A DNA stretch of 64,000 bases from Oceanimonas sp052119705 (GCF_052119705.1 NZ_JBGQOP010000012.1:1-64000), one strand, 5' to 3'; shown: positions 18,327 through 27,623, counted from the first letter of the stretch. Notes: generated by a model not told the origin, from the letters alone. Translations and numbers: made by a program.

Positions 18327-20066
18327 ATGCAAAGAAATTTAAGGCTCGCCCTCACCACAACCCTGTTATTAACGGCCTTGTCCGTGCAAGCGGCCCCCGC
18401 CGTAAGCACAGGTCATGGCGGCGCCGTGGCCACCGTATCGGAACAAGCCAGCCAAGCTGCATTACAGATTTTAGATAAAGGTGGCAATGCCATCGATGCG
18501 GCCGTAGCCGCAGCCGCCACCCTGGGCGTTACCGCCCCCTTTAGCTGTGGCATTGGCGGCGGCGGTTTTATGCTGATTTACTCAGCTAAAGACGACAAAG
18601 TAATTAGCATAGATCACCGAGAAACCGCGCCTGCTTACTTTACCCCTTCGGTATTTTTAGCCGATGGCGTGGCCCTGGAATGGGAAGCCGCAGTTCCCAA
18701 TGGCATTTCGGTGGGCGTACCCGGCACAGTTTTAGGTTGGCAAACCGCGCTTGAGCGCTATGGCACCATGAGTTTTGAACAGTTATTAGCACCCGCCATC
18801 AAGGTCGCCGACGACGGCTTTGCTGTCAGCGAAAACTTTAATCGTATTAGCCAAATCAATGAGCCAAAATTTGCCCGCTTCACCAGCGCCAGCCAACTGT
18901 ATTTAACAGCAGGCAAAGCTCATGCCATCGGCCATCATTTTAGTAATCCCGACTTAGCCAACACCTATCGCCTGTTGGCCAAAGGCGGCGCTAAGGCATT
19001 TTATGAGGGTGAGCTTGCCTCCGATATAGTGGCCGCCGTGAATACCCCGCCGGTTACCGAGGGTACGCACGTGCTCTCCGGCCAAATGAGCTTGAACGAC
19101 CTTAAAGATTACGAAGTACGACTGCGCCAGCCTATCCATTCCACCTATCGGGGTTATGATGTCTATGGCATGGCGCCGCCCTCCAGTGGCGGTATCGCCA
19201 TCGCCCAAGCGCTAAATATGCTAGAAACCTTTGATTTAGCGAACATGCCTCGCGCCGAGGTGGAGCACTTGTATCTGCAAGCCTCGCGCTTAGCCTTTGC
19301 GGATCGTAACGCCTATGTGGCCGACCCAGAATACACGGATGTGCCAACACTTGGTTTGCTATCGAAAGACTACGCCAAAGCGCGCGCCAAGTTAATGACA
19401 GGCACGGCACTGGCCAAAAGTGACGCCGGCGACCCGTTTCTGTATCAAGACGATCCATCTATGCCGCAGCGTCCAGCAAGCAGCAAGCTCGGCCACGAAT
19501 CCCTGCACACCACGCACTTAGCCGTCTCAGACCGCGAGGGCAATGTAGTGGCCTACACCTTTACCATCGAAGATTGGGGCGGCAGCGGCATAGTGGTGCC
19601 CGGTCGCGGCTTCTTATTGAACAACGAGTTGACCGACTTCGATTTTAACGCGCCACACCCCAACGTGGCCGAAGCCTATAAGCGCCCGCGCTCCAGCATG
19701 AGCCCGACTATAGTGCTCAAAGATAACAAACCCGCCTTCACCATAGGCTCACCGGGCGGCTCAACCATTATCACCACAGTGCTACAAACCATGGTTAATC
19801 ATATCGATCTGGGCATGTCACTGAGTGAGGCCATAGACGCACCGCGCTTAAGTCAACGTAACGGCGACACCACGCTGGTAGAAACCCTATTAAACTTCCC
19901 TAACAGCGAGCAAGCCAAGTTATTAGAGGCCAAAGGTCATAAATTCAGTGAAACCGACCAAATAGGCGCCGCCAACGGCATCGTATTTAACGCTGACGGT
20001 ACTGTCACCGCAGTCAGTGAGTCTAAGCGCCACGGCGTTGGCACGGCACTGGTTCAAAAACAATAA
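18327..20066 (+). CDS. ggt: gamma-glutamyltransferase
   Basis: A 579-residue Ntn-hydrolase precursor with a Sec signal peptide cut after VQAA (about residue 23), hence periplasmic. The chain self-cleaves before the nucleophile Thr395 in HTTHLAVSD, giving large and small subunits. Further signatures are CGIGGGGFM, GSGIVVPGRGFLLNNELTDF and PGGSTIITTVLQ. The enzyme hydrolyses glutathione and other gamma-glutamyl compounds or transfers the glutamyl group to amino acids. CAGGAG precedes the ATG by seven bases. It is monocistronic and ends at a bidirectional terminator. Confidence 0.94.
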   Translation: MQRNLRLALTTTLLLTALSVQAAPAVSTGHGGAVATVSEQASQAALQILDKGGNAIDAAVAAAATLGVTAPFSCGIGGGGFMLIYSAKDDKVISIDHRETAPAYFTPSVFLADGVALEWEAAVPNGISVGVPGTVLGWQTALERYGTMSFEQLLAPAIKVADDGFAVSENFNRISQINEPKFARFTSASQLYLTAGKAHAIGHHFSNPDLANTYRLLAKGGAKAFYEGELASDIVAAVNTPPVTEGTHVLSGQMSLNDLKDYEVRLRQPIHSTYRGYDVYGMAPPSSGGIAIAQALNMLETFDLANMPRAEVEHLYLQASRLAFADRNAYVADPEYTDVPTLGLLSKDYAKARAKLMTGTALAKSDAGDPFLYQDDPSMPQRPASSKLGHESLHTTHLAVSDREGNVVAYTFTIEDWGGSGIVVPGRGFLLNNELTDFDFNAPHPNVAEAYKRPRSSMSPTIVLKDNKPAFTIGSPGGSTIITTVLQTMVNHIDLGMSLSEAIDAPRLSQRNGDTTLVETLLNFPNSEQAKLLEAKGHKFSETDQIGAANGIVFNADGTVTAVSESKRHGVGTALVQKQ

Positions 20067-20135
20067 GCCCCAAATAGTAGACTTAGAAACAGTAAGCCCT
20101 GCCCCATGAATAATCGGCTGGCTTTGCCATAATGC

Positions 20136-20163
20136 AAAAGGGTAGCCTGTTGGCTACCCTTTT
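20136..20163. terminator. bidirectional terminator between ggt and the SOUL gene
   Basis: A 12-bp perfect stem (AAAAGGGTAGCC and its complement) with a TGTT loop. T runs occur on both strands, so it can serve ggt (+) and the convergent gene at 20267 (-). Confidence 0.9.
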
Positions 20164-20266
20164 TAGATCTCACACCGCGCGTTTTTCTACTTTTTCCGTT
20201 TATAAGCAAGCGCCATATGCAGACCGCCCTAGGCCTGTGCTCGGTCTCGCTCACTCGCCTTCTTGA

Positions 20267-20833
20267 TCAGACTTTCTTGGTCAGTCCTGGTGGCATTGCG
20301 ATGGGGATAAGCACCTCATTGCGGCGTAAAAACCACAGCGTAAAAGGCGGATTATAACGTGCCCAAATAGCCTCGCCGCTTGCCTGATAGCCCTTAGACT
20401 GTAGCCAGGTTTCAAGCTTACGTTTATGGATGTTATAGCTTGCCTCACTCCAACTACCGGAATAGCGGATCACCGCCATCTGCTGTGTGGGCACCTCTTG
20501 CAAATGCACGCTGGCGTTTTTGGGCTGTGGCGTATCTGCTAATTGAAATTCCGCAGGCATAATAAAACTCACCCACCAGCCGCCGCTTGCTTGGCTCGGG
20601 CTGTGTTGCTGCTGACCTTCTTGCTGCTGAGTGACGGGAGCTGTCATGGTGATTTTTTGCTGACTGAGATTATGGCCAGAAATATAGCGAAACAAGCGGC
20701 CAAAGGCCTGCTTACCCGCCTCGCTAAAATCGCCGTTCACCTGAGTTTGCGCCAACACATGGCGCTCATACTCGCGCACTTCAAAAGGCATTTCTTTAAC
20801 TAGCAGGCTAAACTTTGCTTCTTGGCTTGCCAT
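20267..20833 (-). CDS. SOUL haem-binding family protein
   Basis: A 188-residue protein matching the SOUL/HBP fold: the opening FEVREYERHVLAQTQV, the middle FGRLFRYISGHN and KITMTAPVTQQ, and the late AVIRYSGSW and YNPPFTLWFLRRNEV. No signal peptide is seen, so it is probably cytoplasmic. Eukaryotic members bind haem or porphyrins; bacterial ones have no agreed function. A Gln-rich stretch at about residues 69-76 interrupts the domain. It is convergent with ggt. Confidence 0.85.
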   Translation of the reverse strand: MASQEAKFSLLVKEMPFEVREYERHVLAQTQVNGDFSEAGKQAFGRLFRYISGHNLSQQKITMTAPVTQQQEGQQQHSPSQASGGWWVSFIMPAEFQLADTPQPKNASVHLQEVPTQQMAVIRYSGSWSEASYNIHKRKLETWLQSKGYQASGEAIWARYNPPFTLWFLRRNEVLIPIAMPPGLTKKV

Positions 20834-20907
20834 AGGCTGTACGCTCCCATCAGAAATACCGAACCTAAACCTAACTCTAATCGCGCTATCAGGATCTAGC
20901 CCTAAGC

Positions 20908-21528
20908 TCAGACGCCCTGTTCATGAGTTGTGTGTACCGCGCTTTTTTGCACCGCAGTTTTTTGTACCGCACTTACGCCTTGCCAGTCTTCTAAGTCTTG
21001 CTCTGGGTGCTCACGGCGAAAGCGCGCGTATTGCTTAATACCGAGCACGTCTTCGAGTATGACCACCTGCACGCCTTTTTCTTGCAGCAAGGCTTCAGTG
21101 CCGGACGCATTGGTTACATCCCCCACCACCACTTTGCCAAAGCCACGCATATAGAGCAAAGTGGCGCACACCACACAGGGGCTCAAGCTGGTATACAAGG
21201 TAGTGCGACTAAAATCACGGCGCCCCGCATCTTTAATAGCGGCGGTTTCACCGTGGTTATAGGGATGATTTTCTTGTACCAAGGTATTGTGCCCCTTGCC
21301 GACAATCAGCCCGCTATCATTATCGACGATCACGGCCCCTATCGGGCAGCCGCCTTCATCAAGACTTTTTTCTGCCAAATACACGGCGATACGCATAAAA
21401 TCCGCCGCACTTAAGTGCGCCACCAGCGTATCATCGATTAATACGCCAAGGCTTAGGGTCGGCATATGCGCCATGGCTCTGAGTACTGAGTCCGTGATAG
21501 CCGTATCTTTTTTTAATAGTGCCGTCAT
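20908..21528 (-). CDS. cytosine/nucleoside deaminase of fungal Fcy1 type
   Basis: A 206-residue zinc deaminase. Ligands are His92 in NHGET with catalytic Glu94, and Cys118 and Cys121 in SLSPCVVC. The HGE form (not HAE), the stretch VVVGDVTNASG and the closing EDWQG closely follow yeast cytosine deaminase Fcy1, which is unrelated to the E. coli CodA amidohydrolase. The expected reaction is cytosine to uracil plus ammonia. There is an N-terminal extension of about 35 residues and a C-terminal tail built from a short repeat. AAGGAC lies nine bases before the ATG. A guanine or other base deaminase of the same superfamily is the alternative. Confidence 0.8.
   Translation of the reverse strand: MTALLKKDTAITDSVLRAMAHMPTLSLGVLIDDTLVAHLSAADFMRIAVYLAEKSLDEGGCPIGAVIVDNDSGLIVGKGHNTLVQENHPYNHGETAAIKDAGRRDFSRTTLYTSLSPCVVCATLLYMRGFGKVVVGDVTNASGTEALLQEKGVQVVILEDVLGIKQYARFRREHPEQDLEDWQGVSAVQKTAVQKSAVHTTHEQGV
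20933..20977. repeat. 15-bp tandem repeat inside the deaminase 3' end
   Basis: Three imperfect copies of a 15-base unit (TGTACCGCGCTTTTT, TGCACCGCAGTTTTT, TGTACCGCACTTACG) that encode the tail SAVQKTAVQKSAV. Confidence 0.8.
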
Positions 21529-21608
21529 GGTGGTGGGTCCTTATTATTGCCGGTAAGAGTGGACAGAGAGTGTGGACGAGGAATGGTGATAAGCCTCGCA
21601 CCGTCGGA

Positions 21609-22097
21609 TCAGGGCAGCACTATCTTGGCGCCATTAAGCTGCTCGGCGGTAGCCGCGGGCTGCATAGAGGCATTGTGTGGATAATGCTGGCCATCAGATT
21701 GCAGAATTTTTTCTTCTCCCCCGCTGTGCACGATTACGTCATGCCAACGTTGGCTTTTAGAGTCGGCCACGCCTACAGGCGTGCGCGTGACTGTGCTTTG
21801 GGAGATGACATTAAAACTGGGGAGCATATTTGGTGGGCTTAATACTTTGCCCTCAAGCACTAACAGCGTACAGCCCCCTGAGCCGCACCAATCGCTACCG
21901 GTGAGCAACACTAGAGCATCTTCCACACCGTCACTGTTTAAGTCAAAAAAGCCATGTTGATAGTCAATATCCGCTTGCTCAGTAAATTTGGCAATGGCCG
22001 CAGCCACTTGCTCGTCTGCCGTTGGGCTGTGATCACAACCGGTGAGTGTGAACGCCAGCAGTGCAGAACTTAACGTCATTCGTTTACTTGTCTTCAT
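21609..22097 (-). CDS. lipoprotein with a short calcium-loop-like motif
   Basis: A 162-residue lipoprotein with lipobox FTLTGC (Cys at about residue 21). The mature part contains FFDLNSDGVEDALVLL, a D-x-N-x-D-G-x-x-D loop of the FG-GAP/VCBS calcium-binding type, followed by WCGSGGCTLLVLEG with two cysteines that could pair. AAGGA lies eight bases before the ATG. It sits 81 bases downstream of nothing on its strand and is read toward the deaminase's upstream region. Function unknown. Confidence 0.65.
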   Translation of the reverse strand: MKTSKRMTLSSALLAFTLTGCDHSPTADEQVAAAIAKFTEQADIDYQHGFFDLNSDGVEDALVLLTGSDWCGSGGCTLLVLEGKVLSPPNMLPSFNVISQSTVTRTPVGVADSKSQRWHDVIVHSGGEEKILQSDGQHYPHNASMQPAATAEQLNGAKIVLP

Positions 22098-22193
22098 GGG
22101 CTGAATCCTTTTTTACTGCGCGATGGTAACGCTCTGAATATTAAAACTTTTATGCATGATATGAGCACGGTCAACTATTTATAGCCGCAGACG

Positions 22194-22510
22194 TTAATAA
22201 GACTGGCCGACGAGTTGCTTGGCGTGACTCAGCAAATGCTCGATAAAAACCGCTACCTTAGGCAAGCGCAGCTTGTTCTCCGGATAAATAAGATTAAGCT
22301 CTTGGGTGCCAGGCTCGGCGGCCACATCCCACGCACCCAGTACAGGGAACAAGGCGCCCGTCTCAAGATGAGTAAGCAATAGCCAAGTAGGGCATAGCAC
22401 CAAGCCCTGCACCAAGCAGGCGGGAAAATATTTGTGCAAATTTGGCACTCAGGTCGCGCCGCGCACCCGCAGTTAAACAACGGCAAGCCCGCCGTTGGCT
22501 CCAGCGCGAT
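22194..22510 (-). pseudogene. decayed LysR-family regulator, C-terminal fragment
   Basis: The last about 70 residues read as the end of a LysR substrate-binding domain: QGLVLCPTWLLLTHLETGAL, then NLIYPENKLRLPKVAVFIEHLL. Upstream in the same frame the likeness continues weakly but is broken by stop codons, and the DNA-binding half is absent. It faces a broken old-yellow-enzyme gene across about 700 bases, the usual arrangement for a LysR regulator and its target reductase. Both partners are dead. Confidence 0.7.
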
Positions 22511-22842
22511 TGCCATTGATGGAGACGTTCATACTCCCGCCGACAAGCAAGCTATACGGTGCCACTCGAGATTAGACACGTCGAGATTACCGCTAAGTAA
22601 TACCTCGAAACTAATGTGGATTTTGTCGAAATTTTGCTTTTAAAGACTCAAGACTTCTTCGCCACGACTCTTTGCTACGATAAGCACTGAACCCACGGAA
22701 AAATTAAGATTAACTGATTACCAACAAAGCTCAGCCATGTTTCAGTAAACTAATCATCAATAAATTCAAAAAGATACATGAAACGACTCGTATTTTCGGT
22801 AAGAATATGGGACTCAGTTTGGTGTTTTGACCTTGTAGGGGA

Positions 22843-23029
22843 CCGTCTCTTCGGCGAAGAGGACTTCGGCCCGATTTAGTGTTTTGGTCTAAATCTAAAC
22901 CTCAATAACAGCCAGCAAAGCTGGCCAGCCGAAGTCCTCTTTATTAAAGAGACGGGCTGCTACAAAGGACAAACCAAAACAACGCGCATCATGGCTGAAG
23001 TTCATACGTAATCAGGTAAGATTAAGACC
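22843..23029. repeat. intergenic hairpin repeat, copy 1
   Basis: An imperfect inverted repeat: CCGTCTCTT ... GAAGAGGACTTCGGC pairs with GCCGAAGTCCTCTTT ... AAGAGACGG, enclosing an inner 6-bp hairpin GCCAGC-AAA-GCTGGC. It is followed by a conserved tail ATGGCTGA-GTTCATACGTAATCAG (hyphen marks one omitted base). A second, shorter copy lies at 28088-28232. It sits in the debris between the LysR and old-yellow-enzyme remnants. Confidence 0.8.
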
Positions 23030-23215
23030 AAAACGAACATTGACTTGGTAAGACCTTACAAGAGATATGCTCTTGGTTTGTCGCTCTTCGTCAGTGCGTT
23101 CCGTGCCTCTCGCAACAAACAAGCGTGGCAAAAATAGGTTTAAGTGTTCGTTTTTTCTTTGCCAAGTTGGGCAGTCGCATACAAGCACATAAGTTATGCG
23201 TGATTACTTATCGTG

Positions 23216-23806
23216 GCAGATTTTCGTCAAACGGCGGCCAACGCCATGGCGGCGGGTTTAGTGGAGTGGAAATACACGCCGCCAACGGCTACCTTATCGA
23301 CCAGTTTTTGCGTGAAAGTGCCAACCCGCGTAACGACGAAAACAGGAATTCGCTGGAGAATCGCGCCCGTTTTCTGATGGAAGTGCTGAGCGAGGGAATT
23401 AACTGCCCCCGTGGGCGTGCGCCTGTCACCGCTGAACAGTTTCAACAGCATGAACACCCACGAGCCGCTGGAATTTATCCGCTATCTCGCCCGGCGTCTT
23501 AGCAACTTGGAGCTAGCTTATCTGCACGCGATGCGCGGTGGTTTTTTCAGTATGGAAGGTCCAGACGTACGGGCGATGACGCGCGAGCATTACCAAGGCC
23601 ATCTGATGGTGAATATGGCATTTGACGCCACCGAAGCCGCGGCCCTGTTACGCGACAACAGGGCTGACTCAGTCACATTTGGTAACACCTTTATGGCCAA
23701 TCCCGATCTACCGGCCCGTATCAAGGCGGGTGCCGAGCTCAACACCCCCGACTCAGATACCTTTTATCCCTCAGGCGCTGCTGACTATCCATTTATGAGC
23801 GCGTAA
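23216..23806 (+). pseudogene. decayed old-yellow-enzyme (alkene reductase), 5' truncated and frameshifted
   Basis: Three pieces in two frames match the C-terminal half of NemA-type flavin reductases: ADFRQTAANAMAAG at 23216-23257, then (one base lost near 23258) GVEIHAANGYLIDQFLRES and ENRARFLMEVL, then (second shift near 23405) MGVRLSPLNS onward to the end YPF. The active-site motif HAANGY is kept, but the N-terminal half of the barrel is missing and a stop codon precedes the first piece. It cannot make a working enzyme. Confidence 0.85.
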
Positions 23807-23894
23807 GACTCAAGGCAGGCCGAACTTTCGTACTAAGCCTACCTTAATACGCGCCTACTTTATTAACGACTTTTTATTCGATTTTACTCGGGTT

Positions 23895-24350
23895 TTAAGG
23901 TCTGTTTTGGTGGGCATCTTGTAAGGCAATCACGGGGTCGGCATCCGCGTTAAGCCCAGTCACTGCGGCACTTAACACCAACTGCTTATCCGTCACGGCA
24001 ATGGCCGTTGCTGACAAAAAATTGCCCGTCCCCACCGAACGCGCCAGCACAATAATCTCTGGCTGCTGATCTCCAGTAATATCGGCCAGCAACACTTTCT
24101 CTAGCACACCCTCTCGGGGCAGGATCAGTCCATCCATAAAGAACGTGGTTTCATTAGGCTCGTCTGCCGTCTCATAGAGACGCACGCTAACACTCCCGAT
24201 AGAACGCGCTTCAAAATCCCCTTCGGCGACCACCAGGGTTTGCCCGTTGGGCAAGCTGGTTTTAGTCACAAAACGCATATCATCCGCGGCGTGAGCGGGT
24301 AAAACGGAGCCAACTAGTAAGGCTATCACTAAGACGTTATATCTCATCAT
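23895..24350 (-). CDS. periplasmic PliI-like lysozyme inhibitor
   Basis: A 151-residue exported protein with a signal peptide cut after AHA (residue 21). The mature sequence contains VAEGDFEARSIGSVSVRLY, LADITGDQQPEIIVLARS and VGTGNFLSATAIAV. This layout, especially the beta-sandwich repeat and a loop in the place of the S-G-x-x-x-Y-type inhibitor motif, resembles PliI, the inhibitor of invertebrate-type lysozyme known from Aeromonas. The likely role is to protect peptidoglycan from host I-type lysozyme. The loop here reads GTGNF rather than SGSGGY, so the activity is uncertain. Confidence 0.6.
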   Translation of the reverse strand: MMRYNVLVIALLVGSVLPAHAADDMRFVTKTSLPNGQTLVVAEGDFEARSIGSVSVRLYETADEPNETTFFMDGLILPREGVLEKVLLADITGDQQPEIIVLARSVGTGNFLSATAIAVTDKQLVLSAAVTGLNADADPVIALQDAHQNRP

Positions 24351-24615
24351 TTCAAGTCATCTCCCTCTTGCTGCTGCTCACAGCCTAATTACTGCACTCT
24401 ACCGTCAACCCTCGATAGCTCAAAGCGTAACAGCAGGTCATACACTCAGGGCGCTTATTTATCAGCTTCTTATTTATTACCCACACCGATGCATTATGCA
24501 CGCCATTTATGGCCGACTAAACTACAGTAACCTCGCAAAACGCTTGTCTGGTTTTATTTTCGCCAATGTTGCCCGCTATGCTCAGTGCTTTGCACAACTA
24601 ACAAGGATAAAATCC

Positions 24616-25107
24616 ATGACCAATAATCTCGCCAATCGCTTGCGCGCTAAACTGCATCACTCTGCTGAATCGATGGGCAACCTATTAGTGGAAGTGTTCC
24701 ACTATTTAGCCTTGTTCGCCATTGGCGCCATGACGGTGTGGGCCGGCACGCTGGCCGCCATCGACATGTTTGCCAAAGGTGCGGCCTCCATCGACGATAT
24801 TTTATTGTTGTTTATTTATCTTGAACTGGGCGCCATGGTCGGCATTTACTTTAAAACCAACCATATGCCGGTGCGTTTTTTAATCTATGTGGCCATCACC
24901 GCATTAACCCGCTTAATGATCTCCGATATCTCGCACCATAATGCCCCCGATATGGGCGTGCTCTATGTATCAGGCGCCATCTTACTGCTAGCCATTGCCA
25001 TACTAGTGGTACGCTTCGCATCGGCGCGTTTTTCTGGGGTTACCGTCATAGAGAAAAGTCAGCTTGAGCAGATTCAAGCCGAAAGTCACGAAGGCACGGA
25101 ACGCTAA
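24616..25107 (+). CDS. psiE: PsiE-type phosphate-starvation membrane protein
   Basis: A 163-residue inner-membrane protein with four hydrophobic helices (about residues 22-45, 55-75, 85-103 and 113-133). The stretch LELGAMVGIYFKTNHMPVRF and the ISDISHHN motif are PsiE signatures. In E. coli PsiE is induced by phosphate starvation; its biochemical role is unknown. The open frame extends to 24496, but ATG 24616 has AAGGA nine bases upstream and matches the family length. Confidence 0.85.
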   Translation: MTNNLANRLRAKLHHSAESMGNLLVEVFHYLALFAIGAMTVWAGTLAAIDMFAKGAASIDDILLLFIYLELGAMVGIYFKTNHMPVRFLIYVAITALTRLMISDISHHNAPDMGVLYVSGAILLLAIAILVVRFASARFSGVTVIEKSQLEQIQAESHEGTER

Positions 25108-25256
25108 TTTTTTGCTTACGTCGTCAATAATCGGCAAAAGGCGAACGTGACTAAAAAATCAGCATCAGCCCGAGCTGGAATAACGCTGGCTTAACGTTTA
25201 ATGGCTGAACAGTATGAGTGAGGAGTGAAGAAAGGGGCGGATAAGTGTGGCAACGC

Positions 25257-25610
25257 TTATTTAATTATTTCATCTTTACCGATGGCGTCTCGCGCTTCTG
25301 CTGCCGTCATCTTTAGCGGCGTATAGATACAAGACACGCCGCCATTGGTCAGGGCTATGCTAAAGCGGTGATCACAATTAACCGCTGCGAATAAAACAGG
25401 CAATTGTTCATTACCAAAGCTAGTCGGCAAAAACAGGAGTTTTTGGCCAGGTTGACAGGCCAAGGCGGTGACATCTTTCTGCCAGTTTTTTACTTCGCAG
25501 AGCTGTTGTTGATCTATGACGGCCGCTGCTTGCTGGATCGTCTCAGCCTCAGGCTTACAACCGCTCAGTAAACATAATGTGATGGCGCTCAAGATAAGAT
25601 GTTTAAACAT
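25257..25610 (-). CDS. small cysteine-containing lipoprotein
   Basis: A 117-residue lipoprotein with lipobox LLSGC (Cys18). The mature part has four further cysteines (residues about 38, 52, 78 and 94) that could form two disulfides in the periplasm. No family recognised. The ribosome site is weak. Monocistronic between convergent psiE and the RIO1 kinase gene. Confidence 0.6.
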   Translation of the reverse strand: MFKHLILSAITLCLLSGCKPEAETIQQAAAVIDQQQLCEVKNWQKDVTALACQPGQKLLFLPTSFGNEQLPVLFAAVNCDHRFSIALTNGGVSCIYTPLKMTAAEARDAIGKDEIIK

Positions 25611-25700
25611 GAGGTGCTCATTATTAAATAATTATTTGAGGTGTTAAGTATGGCTACGCCCGATTAAGGCCCAGCCATAAGGGGATTGGATGCGGACGGA

Positions 25701-26558
25701 TCAGTCGCCTTGATCCGCATCACGAATGCGGTCACGGCGCTCGAACTCTTCTTCCATGGCCGCATTGATTTCATCAAGCACTGAGCCCACGTCAGCATCT
25801 TCACCCGTGTCGGCAAAGTCGCCACTGAGCGTTGAGTTAGGTGTTAAATTACCTTCTTCATAGAGCGCCCACATTTCTTTGCCGTATTGGGTGTGCATCA
25901 GCTCAGGCACAAAGGCACCGTAATAGCGGCGCATGTTATTTACATCGCGCAAAAACATGGCCTTAGCGCTGTTATTGGCCGCCGCATTCACCGCTTGCGG
26001 TAAATCAATCACCACAGGGCCATCATCATCTACCAGCACGTTAAATTCGGATAAATCCCCGTGAATAATACCCTCACACAACATCAATTTGATGTAGTGC
26101 ATCATAACGCCATGATCTTCAAGGGCTTGCTCGTCTGACATGACAACGTCGTTGAGTCGAGGCGCTACATCGCCGGTGTCGTCGGTAACCAGCTCCATCA
26201 AAAGCACACCATCGATACAACCGAAGGTTTCAGGCACACGCACACCCGCTCGGGCTAAGCGAGATAGCGCATCCACTTCGGCATTTTGCCAAATTTTCTC
26301 TTCTTGCTCGCGACCAAACTTCGAACGCTTAGCCATAGCGCGCGCTTCGCGGCCACTGCGCACTTGGCGCCCTTCTTGATATTGCGCCGCTTTTTTAAAG
26401 CTGCGTTTAATGGCATCTTTATAGACTTTCGCACAACGAATGTGCTCACCACAGCGAACCACGAACACATCGGCTTCTTTGCCGCTCATCAGGCGGCTAA
26501 TAACTTCATCGATCAACCCCTCTTCAACGAGTGGTTGTAGGCGTTTGGGTGTCTTCAC
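25701..26558 (-). CDS. RIO1-family serine protein kinase
   Basis: A 285-residue protein kinase-like protein. The RIO nucleotide loop includes SGKEADVFVV and the lysine CAKVYK; the catalytic loop is IIHGDLSEFNVLV with Asp and Asn; the metal-binding Asp lies in PVVIDLPQAVN. RIO kinases of this bacterial type (the PA4780 group) are stand-alone and of unclear target. The start is taken as GTG 26558 with AGG six bases upstream; TTG 26564 is an alternative. The C-terminus is acidic (about 35 residues). Confidence 0.88.
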   Translation of the reverse strand: MKTPKRLQPLVEEGLIDEVISRLMSGKEADVFVVRCGEHIRCAKVYKDAIKRSFKKAAQYQEGRQVRSGREARAMAKRSKFGREQEEKIWQNAEVDALSRLARAGVRVPETFGCIDGVLLMELVTDDTGDVAPRLNDVVMSDEQALEDHGVMMHYIKLMLCEGIIHGDLSEFNVLVDDDGPVVIDLPQAVNAAANNSAKAMFLRDVNNMRRYYGAFVPELMHTQYGKEMWALYEEGNLTPNSTLSGDFADTGEDADVGSVLDEINAAMEEEFERRDRIRDADQGD

Positions 26559-27063
26559 AGGCAACCTGCTAAGTAGTGTCGGTGTTCAATCATAATGTTA
26601 ACGAAGATGCTCTATGTGAATTTGAGTATTGAGAACAAACAGGATATCACTTTTGGCGATTAAGAGCAGTGCTGACGCTAAGGGACTGCACTGCTTTGCC
26701 TAATAACCTCTCTATTTTGCTCTTAGTTGGCGTAAATTTTCGCCGACCTAAGGCGCGAGTCGCATATCGCATAAAGACCAACGCCACTCCTCATCGCCAA
26801 GTAAGCAAAAAATTATTCGGTTTTAGCTAGCGTTGGCATTATTCAGAATTCAGAAAGTGGGGCAACACAAGTTTGGCATGATGGGCATGTATGGTGGCGT
26901 TTAGCTTTGAGGCGTTAACGGCTGATGCCGAGCTACGGCTAAAGCAAAGAGCTACTTGTTAGTAGTAGAGGGAAATTAGAGCGGATAGGATAAGAGGAAC
27001 TCAGTTCCTCATTATCTGTACCGCCGAGCTCATTTAGCTTACTCAACGGCATTAAACAGTCAC
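26559..27063. other. 505-bp intergenic region, nothing recognised
   Basis: No ribosome-bound open frame and no homology seen. A small palindrome GAGGAACTCAGTTCCTC lies near 26993-27009 but has no T run on either side. Confidence 0.55.
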
Positions 27064-27378
27064 TTAAGCTTGATCATTCATGGAAGACAACGGCGAGCGT
27101 GGATCATGCTTACAGGCGCGGGCCAGTATCTCAACATAAAACTCGGGCAGCTCTTGGGCCACAACGTTATCAATCAGCTTGTTGAGTTCAGAAGGAAAGG
27201 TTGGCGTGGCCTGCTCAGCTGAAACACCAAAACGGCAGTCAAACGCCCAGTAGTTCATACCGCTAGGCAGTGTTTTGTTACGCTCTCTCTTCAGGTATTT
27301 TTTAATTTCATGCTTAATGGCATCTACCCTGCGCGCGAGTGGTAACTTAGGGTCAGCTAAAGCGAATGTCTTTTTCAT
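27064..27378 (-). CDS. conserved DUF6172-type protein
   Basis: A 104-residue protein beginning MKKTFALADPKLPLARRVDA. The core IKHEIKKYLKRERNKTLPSG followed by YWAFDCRFG and the late VEILARA match the DUF6172 family, found widely in Proteobacteria with unknown function. It is small, basic and has no signal or membrane segment. The ATG at 27378 with AGGAA upstream is preferred over the longer frame to 27417. Confidence 0.75.
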   Translation of the reverse strand: MKKTFALADPKLPLARRVDAIKHEIKKYLKRERNKTLPSGMNYWAFDCRFGVSAEQATPTFPSELNKLIDNVVAQELPEFYVEILARACKHDPRSPLSSMNDQA

Positions 27379-27623
27379 GGAGTTCCTACTGGGTTTCGAT
27401 AACGCTGCATTCAACACTCAAGGGTTGAATGATCATTGAATGACGCATTCTACATGGTTAGCCACAAGATAACTGCCAATTTCAGTGGATTTCTATCGCC
27501 AAGCACAGCTCAAGCGCAAGCCGTACGCTACCAAGGGCCTCTACAAGCCTCATTCAGAGCTAATTTGAGTTTTATGGACAAAACATAGCTCGCCATTTTG
27601 CCGCCTCGCTCGCACCGTGCAGG

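Noticed and set aside
20054..20254. A 66-codon open frame on the minus strand
   Set aside because: It covers the bidirectional terminator and the ggt 3' end, has no ribosome site and no recognisable product.
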